A stretch of 64,000 bases of DNA from a bacterium (GCA_905221125.1 CAJNBY010000003.1:116450-180449), one strand, 5' to 3'; counted from the first letter of the stretch, positions 17,266 to 25,964 are shown. Numbers and translations are program-made. The notes: generated from the sequence alone by a model not told the origin.

Positions 17266-18361
17266 TTAACTAATTCGCCACTTGAGATAGGCATCGATAA
17301 AACCATCTAGGTCCCCATCCATAACCTTATCTACCTGAGCAACCTCAAAGCTAGTTCGGTGATCTTTTACCATAGTATAAGGTGTGAAGACATAAGAACG
17401 GATTTGGCTTCCCCATGTGATCTCCTTTTTCTCACCCTTGAGAGAATCTACCTCCGCAGCCTTCTTCTCTTGCTCCATTTGATAGAGCTTAGCCTGCAAC
17501 ATCTTCATGGCACGATCTCTATTTCCATACTGGGTCCGATCCACTGTTGACTGGACAACAATTCCAGTTGGAATGTGGGTCAGACGCACACCTGTTGAAA
17601 CCTTGTTGACGTTTTGTCCACCGGCACCACCTGAACGGAAGGTATCCATCTTGATATCATCTTCACGGATTTCCACTTCAATAGTATCATCCAATTCTGG
17701 CATCACTTCTACAGATGTGAAAGAGGTATGGCGACGTTTAGCAGAGTCAAACGGCGAAATTCGCACCAAACGGTGAACTCCCATTTCTGACTTGAGAAGA
17801 CCATAGGCATTAGGCCCTTCAAATGATAAGGTCACCGACTTAATACCAGCCTCATCACCTGCTTGATAATCCAATACTTCTACTTTAAAACCTTTAGCAT
17901 TGCCATAGCGAGTATACATACGCAGCAACATATCACCCCAGTCCTGAGCCTCTGTACCACCAGAACCTGGATGGATTTCCAAGATGGCATTGTTGTGGTC
18001 ATAAGGTTCCGACAAGAGAAGCGTCATCTCATAGCTGGTCATCATCTTATCAAGTTCGGCTAACTGCTCTACCAGTTCTTCTTGAACCGACTCGTCTTCT
18101 GCTAAAAAGTCCAATAAAATTTCAACTTCATCCTGCAACTCTTCCATCTTATGGAAGGTATTATAGGTGTTTTTTAATTCATTTAATTCTTGCGACGTTT
18201 TTTGGGCCGCGATATTATCGTTCCAAAAATCAGGTTCTGTCATCTTGTTTTCCAAGATGGCAATCTCTTCCTCTAGACCTTCTAGGTCAAAGAGACCCCC
18301 TGAAAGAAGCTAATTTTTCACGATTTGCGTCAATTTTTTGACGGATTACTGAAATGTCCAT
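17266..18361 (-). CDS. prfB: Peptide chain release factor 2, with programmed +1 frameshift
   Basis: RF2 ends translation at UGA and UAA. The frame from ATG at 18361 encodes 24 codons ([11 protein letters not shown]...ASFRGSL) and then meets UGA at 18287-18289. The local sequence AGGGGG-TCT-CTT-TGA-C is the classic RF2 autoregulatory site: a Shine-Dalgarno-like stimulator, a CUU slippery codon and UGA followed by C. A +1 slip joins it to the long frame, which has [11 protein letters not shown] (GGQ) and the SPF stop-recognition tripeptide in [16 protein letters not shown]. The gene leads the ftsE-ftsX operon. Confidence 0.97.
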
Positions 18362-18463
18362 AAATACTCCTTTTTTACATCATTTCATTATAGCATATTT
18401 TATCATTTCTTTCCATCTTTTGCTCTAGTCCCTTTTTATGAAAAAAGAAGGCTAACTTCTCAA

Positions 18464-18500
18464 AGTAACTTCCACTTGCCTGACCAAAGTGGAAATTAGT
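18464..18500. repeat. TTCCACT-core hairpin, left of the IS element
   Basis: TTCCACTT and AAGTGGAA form a perfect 8-bp stem with a 9-base loop, with partial extension outward. The core is shared with two hairpins to the right of the IS element. Confidence 0.65.
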
Positions 18501-18515
18501 CTAAAACGGATTTTT

Positions 18516-19777
18516 ATGGTGGAATTAAGTATGAGACGTTTGAGTTAGAAATGAGGTCCACTATGACAAAACATAAACACCTTACCCTTTCAGACCGTAA
18601 TGATATCCAATTAGGCTTAGAGCGCGGTGAAACCTTCAAAGCTATTGGACAGTCCATTCTAAAAGACCCGACCACTGTCTCCAAAGAAGTCAAACGAAAC
18701 AAACAAGTCCGAGAGTCTACAGGCCATAACCTTCCTTGCCCTTTACTCGATAAGGCTCCCTTTGTCTGTAATGGATGCCCTAAAAGAAGACAAAACTGTG
18801 GCTATCAGAAAATCTTCTATCTCGCTAAACAAGCTCAAAAGCAGTACGAACAAACTCTTGTAGAAGCTCGTGGAGGGACTCCCCTTAATTCCAAGACCTT
18901 CTGGGACATGGACAAAGTCATTTCTAATGGGGTTAAAAAGGGACAACACATCTATCATATCCTCAAAACTCATAACCTTGATGTCAGCTCCTCAACCGTC
19001 TATCGACATATCCGAAAAGGATACCTATCTATAGCTCCTATTGACCTAGCCAGAGCCGTTAAATTCAAAGAAAGACGGAAAAGTAAACTACCTTCCATCC
19101 CTAAAGAAGCTAAAAAAGGCCGTTCCTATGAGGAGTTCCAAAACTATTTAGTCCTTAATCAACTAGACTCTTGGCTGGAAATGGACACAGTTATGGGGAA
19201 GTTGGGAGGTAAAGTACTACTCACCTTCAATCTGTCTTTCTGTAACTTTATCTTTGCTAGATTTCTGGATAATAAAACTGCTCTTGAGGTTACCAAACAC
19301 CTCTATAACATCAAGAACACTCTTCACCAAGCTGACAAAGATTTCTTCCAACTTTTTCCTGTCATCCTGACAGATAATGGTGGAGAGTTTGCCAGGGTTG
19401 ATGATATCGAAATGGATGTGCGAGGAGAGAGTAAACTCTTCTTTTGTGACCCTAATCGCTCTGACCAGAAAGGGAGAATTGAGAAAAATCACACGCTGAT
19501 TCGCGACATTCTACCTAAAGGAACTTCTTTTGACAATTTAACTCAAGAGGACATCAATCTCGTTTGTTCTCATGTCAACAGTGTCAAACGTGCTGCTTTG
19601 AATGGAAAGTCAGCTTATGAACTCTTTGCCTTTACTTACGGAGAAGAAATTCCTAAGCTTCTAGGTATTTCTAAAATACCTGCAGAAGACGTTTGCCAGT
19701 CTTCTAAATTACTCCAACATAAGTTCTAAAAACTAACCTTTAACCCCATTCAAACGTCTCACACTAACTTCCACCAT
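18516..19777 (+). mobile_element. IS30-family insertion sequence
   Basis: A transposase gene is bounded by inverted repeats at 18516-18543 and 19750-19777. Their shared end reads ATGGTGGAA and the inner part GAGACGTTTGA; 25 of 28 positions match. The total is about 1.26 kb. No target duplication could be defined with confidence. It separates the prfB-ftsEX region from the CBS gene. Confidence 0.85.
18563..19729 (+). CDS. IS30-family transposase
   Basis: The product of about 388 residues starts MTKHKHLTLSDRNDIQLG with an N-terminal helix-turn-helix (TFKAIGQSILKDPTTVSKEV). The DDE catalytic core shows LEMDTVMG, ILTDNGGEFA and GRIEKNH. Cys pairs near residues 60-80 (CPLLDKAPFVCNGC) may bind zinc. 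A start 12 bases upstream is possible, but the GAGG ribosome site fits the ATG at 18563 better. The frame is intact from start to stop, so the element may be active. Confidence 0.92.
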   Translation: MTKHKHLTLSDRNDIQLGLERGETFKAIGQSILKDPTTVSKEVKRNKQVRESTGHNLPCPLLDKAPFVCNGCPKRRQNCGYQKIFYLAKQAQKQYEQTLVEARGGTPLNSKTFWDMDKVISNGVKKGQHIYHILKTHNLDVSSSTVYRHIRKGYLSIAPIDLARAVKFKERRKSKLPSIPKEAKKGRSYEEFQNYLVLNQLDSWLEMDTVMGKLGGKVLLTFNLSFCNFIFARFLDNKTALEVTKHLYNIKNTLHQADKDFFQLFPVILTDNGGEFARVDDIEMDVRGESKLFFCDPNRSDQKGRIEKNHTLIRDILPKGTSFDNLTQEDINLVCSHVNSVKRAALNGKSAYELFAFTYGEEIPKLLGISKIPAEDVCQSSKLLQHKF

Positions 19778-19875
19778 AGCGGAACTTAATCTGAACCGCT
19801 TTCAGATGAGGGGATTTTGTGCGCTCTTTTTTTCGATTCATTTTGGCTACAAAAGCGATGAAATCAAGCATGATT

Positions 19876-19918
19876 AAAACCAGTGGAAATTACCCTGACA
19901 CGGATTTCCACTGGTTTT
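19876..19918. repeat. Long perfect hairpin, 15-bp stem
   Basis: AAAACCAGTGGAAAT (19876-19890) and its exact complement (19904-19918) enclose a 13-base loop. The stem includes the TTCCACT core and has terminator character on both strands. Confidence 0.75.
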
Positions 19919-19933
19919 TAGGATTTTTATCAG

Positions 19934-19968
19934 ACTAACTTCCACTTGGATTAGCAGTGGAACTTAGT
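19934..19968. repeat. TTCCACT-core hairpin, right of the IS element
   Basis: ACTAACTTCCACT and AGTGGAACTTAGT pair over 13 positions with one C-C mismatch, around a 9-base loop. The arms resemble the IS30 inner end sequence ACTAACTTCCAC. Confidence 0.7.
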
Positions 19969-19984
19969 TTGGGAATTTACCATG

Positions 19985-20006
19985 AAAAAAGAAGCCTTTC
20001 GGCTTC
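19985..20006 (-). terminator. Terminator after the CBS/ACT gene
   Basis: On the minus strand GAAGCC-GAAA-GGCTTC is followed by six T. Confidence 0.88.
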
Positions 20007-20011
20007 CCTTC

Positions 20012-20668
20012 TTACAAGACTTTTGCTGAAGTACGCGTGATTTCTTCTACTTGAATATTCTCTGATTCAAATTTTTCTTTCAAGGCTGGTAAATCAATCG
20101 TTCCATCGATTTGAACTTCGATAATCACCTTACCATCTTTACGCGGAATATTTACTGTATGGGAAATATTCAAATTTTCTTCAACGATTAGAGAAACAAT
20201 CTTACCTAGAACGCCGACTTCATTTTCCGTAACAAAGCGCACACGAATTCCTTCTTCACCGTAACCAGCAATTTCAAGAAAAGCTTGGAAAACGTCACGG
20301 TCAGTAATAACTCCGTATACTTGATGGTTATCTACGACTGGAAGAATACCAATCTTGTTTTTCAACATCAGATAAGTTGCATCCTCAAGACTTGCATAGC
20401 CTGAAACAGTGACAACATCACGAATCATGACATCTTTTACTTTTGTCTTATTTAAAAGATAGTTCATCTCATAGATAGAAAGACTTGTTGCTTTTGATGG
20501 ACTAGCTTGGGCAATGGTACCCTCAGTCACCAAACCAACCAATTGATCATTTTCGATAACAGGCAAGCGGTGTAATCCTTGCTCTCTCATTAAATCTGCT
20601 GCATGAGATACTGTGGTATCTGGACTAATATAAACTACCTTGCGGGTCATAAAATCTTTAACTGCCAT
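20012..20668 (-). CDS. CBS-pair and ACT domain protein (AcuB-like)
   Basis: The 218-residue cytoplasmic protein has two CBS motifs: about 8-60 (TVSHAADLMREQGLHRLPVIEND) and about 78-130 (SLEDATYLMLKNKIGILPVVDNH, then YGVITDRDVFQ). A C-terminal ACT-like segment (VRFVTENEVGVLGKIVSLI) follows. CBS pairs sense adenine nucleotides and ACT domains often sense amino acids. It lies downstream of the branched-chain amino-acid transporter but behind a terminator, so a link to that transport is only suggestive. It is often annotated acetoin utilisation protein AcuB without evidence in streptococci. Confidence 0.85.
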   Translation of the reverse strand: MAVKDFMTRKVVYISPDTTVSHAADLMREQGLHRLPVIENDQLVGLVTEGTIAQASPSKATSLSIYEMNYLLNKTKVKDVMIRDVVTVSGYASLEDATYLMLKNKIGILPVVDNHQVYGVITDRDVFQAFLEIAGYGEEGIRVRFVTENEVGVLGKIVSLIVEENLNISHTVNIPRKDGKVIIEVQIDGTIDLPALKEKFESENIQVEEITRTSAKVL

Positions 20669-20774
20669 GAAACTTCTCCTTTTCTATTCTTATCCCTATT
20701 ATACAATCTTTTTGCAAATCTATCAAACGCTTACATTTCTTTTTCAAAATTCAGAAAAGTATGAATAAGCTAGC

Positions 20775-20799
20775 AAAAAGAGCTCTGAAATCGAGCTCT
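20775..20799 (-). terminator. Terminator of the liv operon
   Basis: AGAGCTC and GAGCTCT form a perfect 7-bp stem around a 7-base loop. Five or more T follow on the minus strand. Confidence 0.8.
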
Positions 20800-20900
20800 C
20801 TGAATGAAGGATAGACACACTTCATTCTGTTCTGTTTCAATGATTAGGAGCTAACCTTCCAGTGCAGATGAGAATTGCTTACGCAATCTTCAGCTACCGA

Positions 20901-20927
20901 CTAAAAAGGTCCCCCGGACCTTTTTAG
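20901..20927. repeat. 12-bp hairpin overlapping the livF stop codon
   Basis: CTAAAAAGGTCC and its exact complement are separated by only three C. The livF stop codon (20924-20926) lies in the right arm. The A and T tracts make it a possible second terminator or mRNA 3' stabiliser. Confidence 0.7.
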
Positions 20928-21634
20928 CCACCCAGATATGCTTTTCTAACTTCTTCTGATGAGGCGAGTTCTTTTCCTGTTCCTGATAGAACGATTTTCC
21001 CTGTTTCCAATACATAGCCTCGGTCAGAGATTGCGAGTGCTTTATTAGCGTTTTGTTCAATCAAGAGGACGGTTGTTCCTTGTTTCTGGATGTCTTGAAT
21101 GATATCAAAAATCTCTTGGATAAAGATTGGGGCAAGTCCCATTGATGGTTCATCTAAAAGTAGAAGTTTCGGTGTCGACATAAGAGCTCGTCCCATGGCA
21201 AGCATTTGTTGTTCCCCTCCTGAAAGAGTGGCTGCATCTTGGTTCTTGCGTTCTTCAAGACGTGGGAAACGTGAGAAAACTTTCTTCAAGTTAGCTTGAT
21301 TTTCTTCACGATTTTTCTTTAAGAAAGCTCCCATTTCTAGATTTTCCATAACAGTCAAGCCAGGGAAAACGTGACGTCCTTCTGGTACTTGTGAAAGACC
21401 ACCTGCCACGATTTTTTGAGCTGGCATTTTTTGGATTTCTTGACCTAAAAATTCAATCTTTCCTGAACTTGGTCGAACCAATCCAGACAAGGTACGGAGA
21501 ATGGTTGTTTTACCAGCACCATTGGCACCGATAAGGGAAACAACTTCTCCTTCATTCACTTCAAAGCTTACATCACGGACTGCTTGGATCATGCCGTAAT
21601 GCACAGAAAGATTATCAACTTTTAACATAGACAT
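20924..21634 (-). CDS. livF: Branched-chain amino-acid ABC transporter ATPase LivF
   Basis: The 236-residue ATPase energises uptake of Leu, Ile and Val together with LivG. It has Walker A GANGAGKTT, signature LSGGEQQM, Walker B LLLDEPSMGLAP and the switch His replaced in the LIEQN motif, as is normal for LivF. The length is standard. It is the last gene of livJ-H-M-G-F, with its start overlapping the livG stop by one base. Confidence 0.95.
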   Translation of the reverse strand: MSMLKVDNLSVHYGMIQAVRDVSFEVNEGEVVSLIGANGAGKTTILRTLSGLVRPSSGKIEFLGQEIQKMPAQKIVAGGLSQVPEGRHVFPGLTVMENLEMGAFLKKNREENQANLKKVFSRFPRLEERKNQDAATLSGGEQQMLAMGRALMSTPKLLLLDEPSMGLAPIFIQEIFDIIQDIQKQGTTVLLIEQNANKALAISDRGYVLETGKIVLSGTGKELASSEEVRKAYLGG

Positions 21635-22398
21635 TAGGCTTCACCTCCTAGATAAGCTTCGATAACGCGTTTATTGGTCTTAATTTCGTCTGGAGTTCCT
21701 TGGGCAATCAAACGACCGTATTCAAGTACGTAGATACGTTCTGTTACTTCCATGACCAGATTCATATCGTGTTCGATCAACATGATCGTAATCTTAAATT
21801 CATCTTTGATGCGACGAATTAACTCAGTCAATTCAGCAGTTTCCTGTGGGTTCATACCTGCTGCTGGTTCATCCAAAAAGAGAATTTTAGGTTCCGTAGC
21901 AAGGGCACGAACAATTTCCAAACGACGTTGTTGTCCGTAGGCAAGATTTTTAGCGAGAGTTTCTGCATCACCATCTAAATCAAAGATTTTCAGCAATTCC
22001 AAAGCCTTAGCCTTTAATTCTTTTTCACTCTTATAAAAAGCTGGTAAGCGTAAGAAACTAGCAAAAACATGTTGTTTGTGATGGTTGCCAAAGGCAATCA
22101 AAACATTGTCCAAAACGGTTAAGTCTTTAAAAAGACGGATATTTTGGAAAGTACGTCCAAGTCCCAAAGAAGCAATCTTATAAGGTGCCTTTCCATTCAA
22201 AAGGTGACCATCAAGGGTAACTGTTCCCTCACTTGGTTCATAAACACCCGTCAAGAGGTTGAAAAGAGTGGTTTTCCCAGCGCCATTTGGACCGATTAGT
22301 CCAACCAGTTCCCCTTCGTTCAATTCAAGAGTCACATCTCCAACAGCTGTTAGACCGCCAAAATGTTTGGTTAACTGTTTTACTTCAAGTAACGCCAT
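21634..22398 (-). CDS. livG: Branched-chain amino-acid ABC transporter ATPase LivG
   Basis: The 254-residue ATPase pairs with LivF. It has Walker A GPNGAGKTT, the LivG-specific GLGRTFQNIRLF segment, signature YGQQRRLEI, Walker B LFLDEPAAGMNP and switch LIEHDM. The gene touches livM and livF at shared bases, showing translational coupling. Confidence 0.95.
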   Translation of the reverse strand: MALLEVKQLTKHFGGLTAVGDVTLELNEGELVGLIGPNGAGKTTLFNLLTGVYEPSEGTVTLDGHLLNGKAPYKIASLGLGRTFQNIRLFKDLTVLDNVLIAFGNHHKQHVFASFLRLPAFYKSEKELKAKALELLKIFDLDGDAETLAKNLAYGQQRRLEIVRALATEPKILFLDEPAAGMNPQETAELTELIRRIKDEFKITIMLIEHDMNLVMEVTERIYVLEYGRLIAQGTPDEIKTNKRVIEAYLGGEA

Positions 22399-23354
22399 TA
22401 GTTTTGTTCCTCCTTCTTAGATTTTTTAAAGAAACGTGATAGGCTCAATTCCCATGTTCCAAGGAGTCCACCTGGTCTGAAAATCATTACCAATACCAAG
22501 GCCAAAGCATAGATAATCATACGCACACTGGCAACATCTTGGAGAAGCATATTCAAAATTCCAAGGACAATAGCTGAAACGATGGCACCTGTAATGGAAC
22601 CAAGTCCACCAAATACAACAATAATCAATACGTTGATTGAGTTGATGAATGTGTAATCTTTCGGTACAACAGACCCGATAAATCCTGCCTGAAGTGATCC
22701 TGCAATACTTGCAGTAATGGCACCAAAGACAAAGGCGATAATTTTAATTTTAGTCGTATTAACCCCAACTGACTCAGCAGCGATTTCATCCTCACGAACG
22801 GATAGGGTTGAACGACCAATTGGACTACGCAAGAAGTTCAAGGTTGCAATGGTTGTAATTACGACAAAGAAGTAAACCATTGGCCAAGTTGTAAAGTTTG
22901 GAATTCCCAAGATACCTGCCGCACCATTTGTAAGGCTTCCACCATTGATGATAAAGATACGGATAATTTCAGAAACACCTAGAGTCGCTACCGCAAGATA
23001 GTCCCCCTTCAAGCGCAATGTTGGAATTCCGACAAGTAAGGCAACTGCTCCTGAAAGCAAAGCCCCTACCAGCATAGCTCCAAAGAAGGCACCGTAGGTT
23101 GGTGATTTAGAACCAATAATAGCTGCTGCATAGGCACCAATCGCCATAAAACCAGCATGTCCAAGTGAAAATTGTCCTGAAAAACCAACGATTAAGTTGA
23201 GACCAACAGCCAGAATAATATTAATTCCAATTTGTTGTAAAATCTGTACATAGAATAGGTTGAGTACTCCAACTGAAACCAGTACACTAATCAAGCCATA
23301 GCCAGCTAACAAAAGGAGTAACCATAGAATATTAACTTTTAAATTTTCTTTCAT
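22398..23354 (-). CDS. livM: Branched-chain amino-acid ABC permease LivM
   Basis: The 318-residue inner-membrane permease has about nine to ten spans. It contains FSGQFSLGHAGFMAIGAYAAA, the typical LivM segment, and the EAA-like loop around SVREDEIAAESVGVNTTKIK that contacts the ATPases. It forms the channel with LivH. It starts three bases after the livH stop codon and ends overlapping livG. Confidence 0.94.
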   Translation of the reverse strand: MKENLKVNILWLLLLLAGYGLISVLVSVGVLNLFYVQILQQIGINIILAVGLNLIVGFSGQFSLGHAGFMAIGAYAAAIIGSKSPTYGAFFGAMLVGALLSGAVALLVGIPTLRLKGDYLAVATLGVSEIIRIFIINGGSLTNGAAGILGIPNFTTWPMVYFFVVITTIATLNFLRSPIGRSTLSVREDEIAAESVGVNTTKIKIIAFVFGAITASIAGSLQAGFIGSVVPKDYTFINSINVLIIVVFGGLGSITGAIVSAIVLGILNMLLQDVASVRMIIYALALVLVMIFRPGGLLGTWELSLSRFFKKSKKEEQN

Positions 23355-23357
23355 CGT

Positions 23358-24236
23358 TTACACCTTCTCTTTCACATTCTTACCAAGGATACCTGCTGGG
23401 CGGACAATCAAGATCAATAACAAGATTCCATAAACAATGGCATCACGGAAGTCTGACATCCCAAAGGCTGTCGCAAAGGTTTCCAATAGACCAATTACAA
23501 AGCCACCAAGCGCCGCACCAGGAATAATTCCGATACCACCAAGTACTGCGGCAACGAAAGACTTAAGACCTGGAGTAACTCCCATCAAAGGCTCAAGAGA
23601 GTTATAATAGAGGGCAATCAGAACACCAGCCGCACCCGCAAGAGCTGAACCCAAAGCAAAGGTAAAGCTGATGGTACGGTTCACATTAATCCCCATCAAT
23701 TGCGCTGCATCGCTATCTACAGATACAGCACGCATGGCTTTCCCCATCTTGGTCTTTTGGACAATGACTTGTAACAAAATCATCAAAATCAAGGAAATCG
23801 CCAAAATCATTAACTGTACATTCGTTAAGCTAATTGGACCCAAATCATAGCGAACTGTTTGAATCGCTTGAGGGAAGGCACGGGTATTGGCACCAACCAG
23901 ATAGACCATTCCGTACTCCAATAGGAAAGAAACCCCAATAGCTGTAATCAAAACAGCAATACGAGTAGAGTGGCGCAAAGGTCGGTATGCAAGGAACTCA
24001 ATCACAACACCAAGAATGGCTGTTGCTAGCATAGCTACAATAAGAGCTACAAAGAAATTCATTTGGAAAGAATTAATCAAGAAATAACCGATAAAGGCTC
24101 CCATCATATAAATATCACCGTGGGCGAAGTTGATGAGCTTGATAATTCCGTAAACCATGGTATATCCTAGGGCTAACAGCGCATAAACACTACCTAGAAT
24201 CAAACCATTTACTAGTTGTTGGAGCATAAGATTCAC
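23358..24236 (-). CDS. livH: Branched-chain amino-acid ABC permease LivH
   Basis: The 292-residue permease begins MLQQLVNGLILGSVYALLALG and has MVYGIIKLINFAHGDIYM, a LivH signature, plus the EAA loop AMRAVSVDSDAAQLMGINVN. About eight membrane spans are visible. It is separated from livJ by 213 bases that hold a hairpin and a BOX element, so permease and ATPase expression can be set lower than that of the binding protein. Confidence 0.95.
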   Translation of the reverse strand: MNLMLQQLVNGLILGSVYALLALGYTMVYGIIKLINFAHGDIYMMGAFIGYFLINSFQMNFFVALIVAMLATAILGVVIEFLAYRPLRHSTRIAVLITAIGVSFLLEYGMVYLVGANTRAFPQAIQTVRYDLGPISLTNVQLMILAISLILMILLQVIVQKTKMGKAMRAVSVDSDAAQLMGINVNRTISFTFALGSALAGAAGVLIALYYNSLEPLMGVTPGLKSFVAAVLGGIGIIPGAALGGFVIGLLETFATAFGMSDFRDAIVYGILLLILIVRPAGILGKNVKEKV

Positions 24237-24287
24237 TCTTTCTATTTATAATTTCGAGGATTTTCCCTCACTTTTTGATAGGTTCTT

Positions 24288-24392
24288 ATACTCAATAAAA
24301 ATCAAAGAGCAAACTAGGAAACTAGCCACAGGCTGTACTTGAGTACGGCAAGGCGACGTTGACGCAGTTTGAATTTGATTTTCGAAGAGTAT
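24288..24392 (-). repeat. BOX element (boxA-boxC)
   Basis: On the minus strand the unit starts ATACTCTTCGAAAATC, holds CAACGTCGCCTTGCCGTAC (boxA core) and ends with the boxC text CTAGTTTGCTCTTTGATTTT-ATTGAGTAT. No boxB copy is present. It lies between livJ and livH. Confidence 0.92.
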
Positions 24393-24401
24393 TAAACATC
24401 G

Positions 24402-24435
24402 AAACAGGGAGTGAGTCAAAGGCTCATTCCCTATT
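24402..24435 (-). terminator. Hairpin between livJ and livH
   Basis: AAA-AGGGA-TGAG pairs with CTCA-TCCCT-TTT with single mismatches around a 7-base loop, 15 bases after the livJ stop. It may partly end transcription, giving more livJ than livHMGF mRNA. Confidence 0.6.
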
Positions 24436-24449
24436 TCAACATTTTTCTA

Positions 24450-25610
24450 TTATGGTTTTACAACTTCTGCTGCTTCAACCTTACCATTGTTCATGGTCAT
24501 CATGTAAGCAGTTTTGACTGTGTTGTGGTCTGCATCGAAGCTTGTTTGACCAGTTACACCTTCAAAGTCTTTTGTTTTAGCAAGGTTATCCTTGATTTCA
24601 CCAGAGTTTTTAGCACCTTTTGCTGCGTTTGCTACAAGGTGAACTGAGTCATAAGCCAAGGCTGCAAATGTTGAAGGCTCTTCATTGTACTTAGCGCGGT
24701 AAGCATCAAGGAAAGCTTTTGCTTTAGCTGAAACTTCTACAGTAGTTGAGAAGCCTGAGATAAAGTAGATGTTTGATGCTTTTTCAGCAGTTGCTTGTTG
24801 TACAAACTCTTCACCGTTAAATCCATCACCACCAACGATTGGTTTGTCAATTCCCATACCACGCGCTTGGTTTACAATTTTACCAGCTTCAGTGTAGTAA
24901 CCAGGGACGATGATAGCATCAAAGTCTTTCCCTTTCATTTTTGTAAGGGCTGCTTGGAAGTCTGTGTCACCTGCTACGAAAGTTTCATCTGCAACGATTT
25001 CACCTTTGTAAGCTTCACGGAAGGCTTTAGCAATACCTTTAGCATAGTCGCTAGCATTGTCAGTGTAAAGAACAACTTTCTTAGCTTGCAATTTATCAGA
25101 AACATAGTTTGAGATAATTTTTCCTTGGAAGCTATCTTGGAAAGTTCCGATAAAGAGGTAATCTTGACCTTTAGTCAATCCATCTTGAGTCGCACTTGGC
25201 GAAATCAATGGAACACCTGCTTTTGTAGCGTTCGCTACCGCAGCTGCAGTTGCACCAGATGTCGCAGGTCCTACGATTGCTGATACTTTAGATTGAGTTA
25301 CAAGGTTAGTTGTTACTGAAGCCGCCTCTGCCGTTTCAGACTTGTTATCTTTATCGACTACTTCGATTTGTTTTCCATCGATACCACCTGCTGCATTGAT
25401 TTCATCAACAGCAAGTTGGGCACCTTTTTGTTCAGATGTTCCGTAGGCTGCTACGGCACCAGTTTCTTCGAAGTTGAATCCGATTTTGATTGTCTTTTCA
25501 TCTACTGAGTTACCAGCAGCATTTGACGCTCCAGACTTCACTTCTCCACAGGCTGCAAGAAGTGCTACACTTGCAAGAGCCACAAACGATAGGGCAAATT
25601 TTTTCTTCAT
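24450..25610 (-). CDS. livJ: Branched-chain amino-acid binding lipoprotein LivJ
   Basis: The 386-residue substrate-binding protein has a lipoprotein signal peptide with lipobox LLAAC (Cys21), so it is anchored to the outer face of the membrane. The mature part has the periplasmic-binding type I fold: IKIGFNFEETGAVAAYG, KGAQLAVDEINAAGG and VGPATSGATAAAV. It delivers Leu, Ile and Val to LivHM. Its promoter overlaps a CodY-like box, so it is probably repressed when branched-chain amino acids are plentiful. Confidence 0.95.
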   Translation of the reverse strand: MKKKFALSFVALASVALLAACGEVKSGASNAAGNSVDEKTIKIGFNFEETGAVAAYGTSEQKGAQLAVDEINAAGGIDGKQIEVVDKDNKSETAEAASVTTNLVTQSKVSAIVGPATSGATAAAVANATKAGVPLISPSATQDGLTKGQDYLFIGTFQDSFQGKIISNYVSDKLQAKKVVLYTDNASDYAKGIAKAFREAYKGEIVADETFVAGDTDFQAALTKMKGKDFDAIIVPGYYTEAGKIVNQARGMGIDKPIVGGDGFNGEEFVQQATAEKASNIYFISGFSTTVEVSAKAKAFLDAYRAKYNEEPSTFAALAYDSVHLVANAAKGAKNSGEIKDNLAKTKDFEGVTGQTSFDADHNTVKTAYMMTMNNGKVEAAEVVKP

Positions 25611-25651
25611 CTTTTTTGTCTCCTTATTTCTTAAATAAATGGCATGTTAAG

Positions 25652-25680
25652 AATATACCGAATTATCAGAAAATTGTCAA
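25652..25680 (-). promoter_or_regulatory. livJ promoter
   Basis: On the minus strand TTGACA (25675-25680) and TATATT (25652-25657) are spaced by 17 bases. The -35 overlaps the end of the upstream YlbG-like gene. Confidence 0.85.
25661..25675. promoter_or_regulatory. CodY box in the livJ promoter
   Basis: The minus strand reads AATTTTCTGATAATT, one mismatch from the CodY consensus AATTTTCWGAAAATT. It lies between the -35 and -10 boxes, a position suited to repression. Confidence 0.82.
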
Positions 25681-25964
25681 CACTTTTCTTGAACTTTTTC
25701 GATGATAACGTTTTCCTCTCGATAAAGATTGCCCACAAAGGGTGTTTCCAGCTCTTGGATATGACAAACTCTCACTTTTTTGATAAATTTTTCCTTGCTC
25801 AAGTGTCCGACCAATTGCTCCACTTCTTGAGTTGGAACATAGAGTTGTAAGTAACGATGTTTCTTGGAATGATAGGTAATATCTCCATAATCCTGCAGTT
25901 TTTTGGCATCACGATTATAGTAAAGATAGATAATCAAGCCAGATCGATTGACTTTTTCAAACAT
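25677..25964 (-). CDS. YlbG-like protein (DUF2129, UPF0298)
   Basis: The 95-residue protein begins [23 protein letters not shown] and continues [19 protein letters not shown], both typical of the DUF2129 family. The family is small, cytoplasmic and without proven function. It lies between clpP (79 bases upstream, after a terminator) and livJ. Its last codons overlap the livJ -35 box. Confidence 0.85.
   Translation of the reverse strand: MFEKVNRSGLIIYLYYNRDAKKLQDYGDITYHSKKHRYLQLYVPTQEVEQLVGHLSKEKFIKKVRVCHIQELETPFVGNLYREENVIIEKVQEKC

Noticed and set aside
18551-18562. Earlier start for the IS30 transposase
   Set aside because: The ATG at 18551 has no ribosome site, while the ATG at 18563 has GAGG at a suitable distance.
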